From assembly GCF_037203765.1 (NCBI RefSeq), contig NZ_JBBCAS010000004.1, positions 124,001 to 188,000 on the forward strand: 64,000 nt of DNA, in the 5' to 3' direction. Position numbers and translations under genes: made by a program. The first letter of the stretch is position 1. Every line of letters starts with the position of its first letter. The notes under the pieces are model-generated. The model did not search any database. It was not told where the DNA came from and worked only from the letters and a program-made list of their open reading frames with translations. Positions 61,801 to 64,000 of this stretch are shown one piece after another. This stretch comes from Sediminicola sp037203765 (GTDB lineage: Bacteria; Bacteroidota; Bacteroidia; Flavobacteriales; Flavobacteriaceae).

Positions 61801-64000
61801 ATGCAATGTCAATCTCGTTTACCTCTGGCCAAATGTCCGTATCCAAGGAAGAACCAAAAGGGGTAAACTGCAATGGAAGTTCTATTTGATAGAAGTTCTG
61901 GGTAAAATCTGTTCCAATCCTTAAAAAACCAACCAAAGGGGTCTCGTCATTGGTATAATCGCTGTCCACTATTTTTTCGGCATGCATGAACATCTTTAAA
62001 CGCTCATACTGCCTAATATCAATATTTACATTTTTGAACACCCCTCTGGAATCCTCAGATTCCAAATTCTCCACTACAAAGGACAGGGATTGCTCATTTT
62101 GGCGGATTATAGTGTTGTTGTTGTTCAATTGCTCCCTGATGACACCTGGAGGGAGCACATAGGGAATAGGTGTTCTGGCATTGTTCTCTTCAATGTTGAC
62201 CGTATTGACGTCAACAAAAGTACCATCATCAGCGGGATTGTTATCCACTTCCGGCTGTAGTGAGTTGGTATAGGTACGCCAATCGCCACGTACGAGATCC
62301 AAGGTAGCAAAACGCAGGGTTACGTCGTCTGAAAAGTTGGTAAGGTACATACGCATAAAACTGATGGACCTAAAATCACTGATGCCTCCAACGGCATCTG
62401 TAAAATCACTAAGTGGAATCTTATACTGTATCCACCTTCTGTTCAGGGTTGTCCCATTGGGCAACTGAGGGGTAACCCCTTCTTTTATATCGGTAACATA
62501 CTTGTCATTGATGGTCGTATTCGGCTTAATGGCAATACGGTACTCGTAATAACTGTTGACCGTGTTCATAGTCAGATCCCTATCCACGTCTTCCACATCG
62601 GGCAAGGTGGTAGACCCCCTATTGGTGTTGGTCACCTGTACTGGAGAGTTTCCCTGTGGGTTGTTAAAATCCAAATACCTATTGAGAATACCACCCTCCC
62701 TGTTCAGGTAATATTGGTAGTTGTCCAATGCAGGGTCGGTAGCCGGATTATTTGAGTACAATGAGGATTCAGAAGCATCATCAAGACCGTCAAAACCCAA
62801 ATCCTGCAATCCCCTATTGGTCTCATTGGTATCAAAAGCGTACACCAACGATTGTGTAGCAGGCACCTTTCCCCAAGTAGTTTCGGTCACCAGATCGTTG
62901 CTATTGACCCCCGGCAAACCATTTTCATATTGTTTTCTTCCGTCTTTTAGGATATCCTCAGATATGTTCCCAAAGTTGAAGACCAGTTCTCCACTGGAGG
63001 TCGTGTTACCGTCCACATAGGGATCCAATACCCAAAACTGAACAAACTCCACATTGGACTGTTCAAAGTTGGTACTGCTAAGGGCGCGCATGATCCCTCC
63101 CCATTTATTGTTGGGCTGTTCGCCACCAAAATTTGGGTTATTGTTATAGGGCCCTTTTAAATTAGGATAGTAGGATACATCCAAGGTGCTCTGCACGGTA
63201 GTTTGCCCTTGGGCAATATCTACCTGAGGAAAAACCTCATCTATAAACACCCTTCTGGTTGGATTGGTAGAAAGATCTGAATCTGTAATTCCTGTAGGCC
63301 TTTGATTGGTATAAAAAATGGGATCGATGGTGTACCAGGCCATTTTTGCCCTTTGGTACCCCGTTTCCAATCCATTCTTGCCATCGGTAAATTCCACAGG
63401 GGCACTGGCCAAGGACCAGCCCAGAGAAGAGCGGATATCTATCAGGGATTGTGCTCCCTCAAAATCATCCACATAGGTTGTGGTCTCCCCCTCAAAATCT
63501 GCATTTTTTGGCGACCCGGGCTGTAGCCATGCCACCTCTCCCCGAACCGACAGATTGGATGGAACATCGGTATCTATATTGGGTAATTTATTGGCCAATC
63601 TGGTAAGAAAGGGCACTTCGGTAGAAAAGTTCCCGTTCACACCGAAGATACTGTTGTTTACCGGCTCCACCCCATAGTTGGATTTTTGGGTCAGTGGACG
63701 CTCATTGAGATTCAATAAAGTAGCACCCAACAAAAAGTTCTTGTTGAATTGATGCTCTACATTCACCCCTGTAAATCTTCTGCTCTGTTGCCCAAATACC
63801 GCATTGTTCTCTACGGAAATATTAATTGGGGTATTGGAAGCCTCCAAACTGGGATCCAATATTTGAACCGTTCCCGCTTGATAGTTTACTGTATAATCTA
63901 TACCCTCCTGTAATTGGCGTCCACCTGCCGTTACACGTACCGACCCTTGGGGCACGTTAAAAGCGCCAATGGGAATTCCGTTGCTGCCCTCGGATTTATA
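58898..64000 (-). CDS. sprA: Type IX secretion translocon protein SprA, N-terminus outside window
   Basis: At least 1,700 codons. The frame stays open to the right edge, so the N-terminus is missing and the GTG at 63,955 is not the start: the 15 codons before it (YKSEGSNGIPIGAF..) read on in frame. Visible segments such as VPQGSVRVTAGGRQLQEGIDYTVNYQAGTVQILDPS, GQQSRRFTGVNVEHQFNKNF, repeated NFxN strand patterns and the C-terminal TGFTIRYNFGN ending are those of SprA/Sov. This 36-strand outer-membrane barrel is the type IX translocon pore. Its presence makes secretion of the type B adhesins at 26-33 kb possible. It lies 127 bp upstream of gcvH. Confidence 0.96.
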   Translation of the reverse strand, partial: YKSEGSNGIPIGAFNVPQGSVRVTAGGRQLQEGIDYTVNYQAGTVQILDPSLEASNTPINISVENNAVFGQQSRRFTGVNVEHQFNKNFLLGATLLNLNERPLTQKSNYGVEPVNNSIFGVNGNFSTEVPFLTRLANKLPNIDTDVPSNLSVRGEVAWLQPGSPKNADFEGETTTYVDDFEGAQSLIDIRSSLGWSLASAPVEFTDGKNGLETGYQRAKMAWYTIDPIFYTNQRPTGITDSDLSTNPTRRVFIDEVFPQVDIAQGQTTVQSTLDVSYYPNLKGPYNNNPNFGGEQPNNKWGGIMRALSSTNFEQSNVEFVQFWVLDPYVDGNTTSSGELVFNFGNISEDILKDGRKQYENGLPGVNSNDLVTETTWGKVPATQSLVYAFDTNETNRGLQDLGFDGLDDASESSLYSNNPATDPALDNYQYYLNREGGILNRYLDFNNPQGNSPVQVTNTNRGSTTLPDVEDVDRDLTMNTVNSYYEYRIAIKPNTTINDKYVTDIKEGVTPQLPNGTTLNRRWIQYKIPLSDFTDAVGGISDFRSISFMRMYLTNFSDDVTLRFATLDLVRGDWRTYTNSLQPEVDNNPADDGTFVDVNTVNIEENNARTPIPYVLPPGVIREQLNNNNTIIRQNEQSLSFVVENLESEDSRGVFKNVNIDIRQYERLKMFMHAEKIVDSDYTNDETPLVGFLRIGTDFTQNFYQIELPLQFTPFGSSLDTDIWPEVNEIDIALDDLSKVKSLGISSQSLNTVNFYEIVDGEVVPVDEFAPRSPGRVRIGIRGNPSLGSLRSLMVGVKNIDNLPARGEVWFNELRLAGLDNNGGWAAVAAVDANIADFANFSATGSKSTSGFGGIDQMPNERSREDAVSYDVVTNVNVGQLLPKKWGIQLPFNYGISESLITPEFDPVYDDLKLEDRVSAAGSQAEADAIKEQAEDYTKRTSINLIGVRKNRGEEADANFYDVENFTFNYSYNETDHRDFQIAELRDQNVVTGMVYNHNFKPATIAPFAKKDSLFNGSYLKWLKDLNFNLLPTSIAINSNINRSFNQQRFRDVLEPGVESLDLPVLQQRNYLFNWQYALNYSLSKSLRLNLTASNNNIVRNFFEEEGNQDSGIDPALGLWDGFWDIGEPNRHSQQMQLNYEVPFNKIPALDFINAQYSYTSNFDWQRGGDALNEIARLEPGQENVSINTIQNANTHTITASLGMQKLYDYLGLKKRSSKEAASANNTRRDKAGNLSKRDEAEQKTQQKTSGLFNTAVDVLTMVKRVNVNYSENNGKVLPGYTRSIGFIGTAKPTIGFVFGSQADVRFEAARNGWLTTFSEFNQQFIERANKQLNITATAQPLKDLTIDLVADRQFSESYQENFKVNQLADGTFEYENLLGNNYGNFSISTIMIGTSFGKSDEFTSESFEEFKSNRITIANRLVSDRGQSTGQVDADGFPERYGKNQQEVLLPAFFAAYTGQDVDRVNLDAFREIPIPNWNIKYTGLMQNKWFKKKFKRFSLSHGYRAAYSINSFQTNLEKQNTPIDPENGDFLPDNIINNVVLTDQFNPLMRVDFEMKNSMSVVAEVRTDRALSLSFDNDLLTEINGKEYTVGLGYRFKDVKLVTNIGGEKQRFKGDLNLKADATLRDNVTIIRNLDITNNQITSGQNLLSVKFTADYALSKTLNALFFYDYSFSQFAVSTAFPQSTINTGFTIRYNFGN

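Noticed and set aside
63953..63955. GTG at 63,953-63,955 as start of SprA
   Set aside because: The frame is open to the window edge and reads like SprA upstream of this codon; the gene continues outside.

Overview
The window is about 64 kb of a Flavobacteriaceae-type (Bacteroidota) chromosome. The evidence is type IX secretion and gliding genes (SprA, two PorP/SprF proteins, type B sorted adhesins), LytTR two-component proteins, Bacteroidota-style promoters (TTTG/TTG, 17-20 nt, TAnnTTTG), little use of Shine-Dalgarno sites, and a CtaB/CoxIII/CoxIII/CoxIV/SCO/DUF420 respiratory cluster. Genus cannot be told from the sequence. No rRNA, tRNA, CRISPR array or transposase gene was seen.

Region 1 (1-19,964, all minus strand) is the accessory block and the most interesting part. 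In transcription order it encodes an 810-aa outer-membrane-barrel-like protein, a ~2,000-aa multidomain protein (TANFOR-like N-terminus, FN3, HELGH zincin motif, AT-rich C-terminus), two small AT-rich unknown genes packed against it, a relict 40-codon ORF, a 1,651-aa secreted unknown, a 686-aa FN3 protein and a SprB-repeat protein running off the left edge. The layout resembles a polymorphic-toxin locus with immunity genes next to the effector. A duplicated junction of about 72 bp marks where small genes were probably gained or exchanged. Toxin and immunity roles are inference.

Region 2 (20-23 kb, plus strand) holds a CHRD-like lipoprotein, a SanA/YdcF-type envelope protein, a divergent NRAMP-like transporter lacking the usual metal-binding residues, and a 63-aa small protein.

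Region 3 (23-33.7 kb, minus) is a type IX surface adhesin module: two paralogous Calx-beta/thrombospondin-3/DUF11 adhesins with type B sorting domains, then PorP/SprF and an OmpA-family protein. One adhesin carries four nearly identical 345-bp repeats.

Region 4 (33.8-45.5 kb) is mostly housekeeping: fabD, a gamma-carbonic anhydrase, a LytS/LytTR-like two-component pair, a vWA protein, a second PorP/SprF, an Nfu-type Fe-S scaffold, a DUF255 thioredoxin-like protein, an MscS channel and tsaB.

Region 5 (45.5-51.3 kb, minus) is a MacAB-TolC-like efflux operon: ATPase, two permeases, membrane-fusion protein, TolC, with tsaB trailing.

Region 6 (51.6-57 kb, minus) is the terminal oxidase assembly cluster: heme O synthase, two CoxIII proteins, CoxIV, an unknown, SCO, DUF420 and a small CxxC membrane protein. 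Oxidase subunits I and II are not here.

Region 7 (57.2-64 kb, minus) has TonB, a VanZ-like protein, gcvH and most of sprA, which runs off the right edge.
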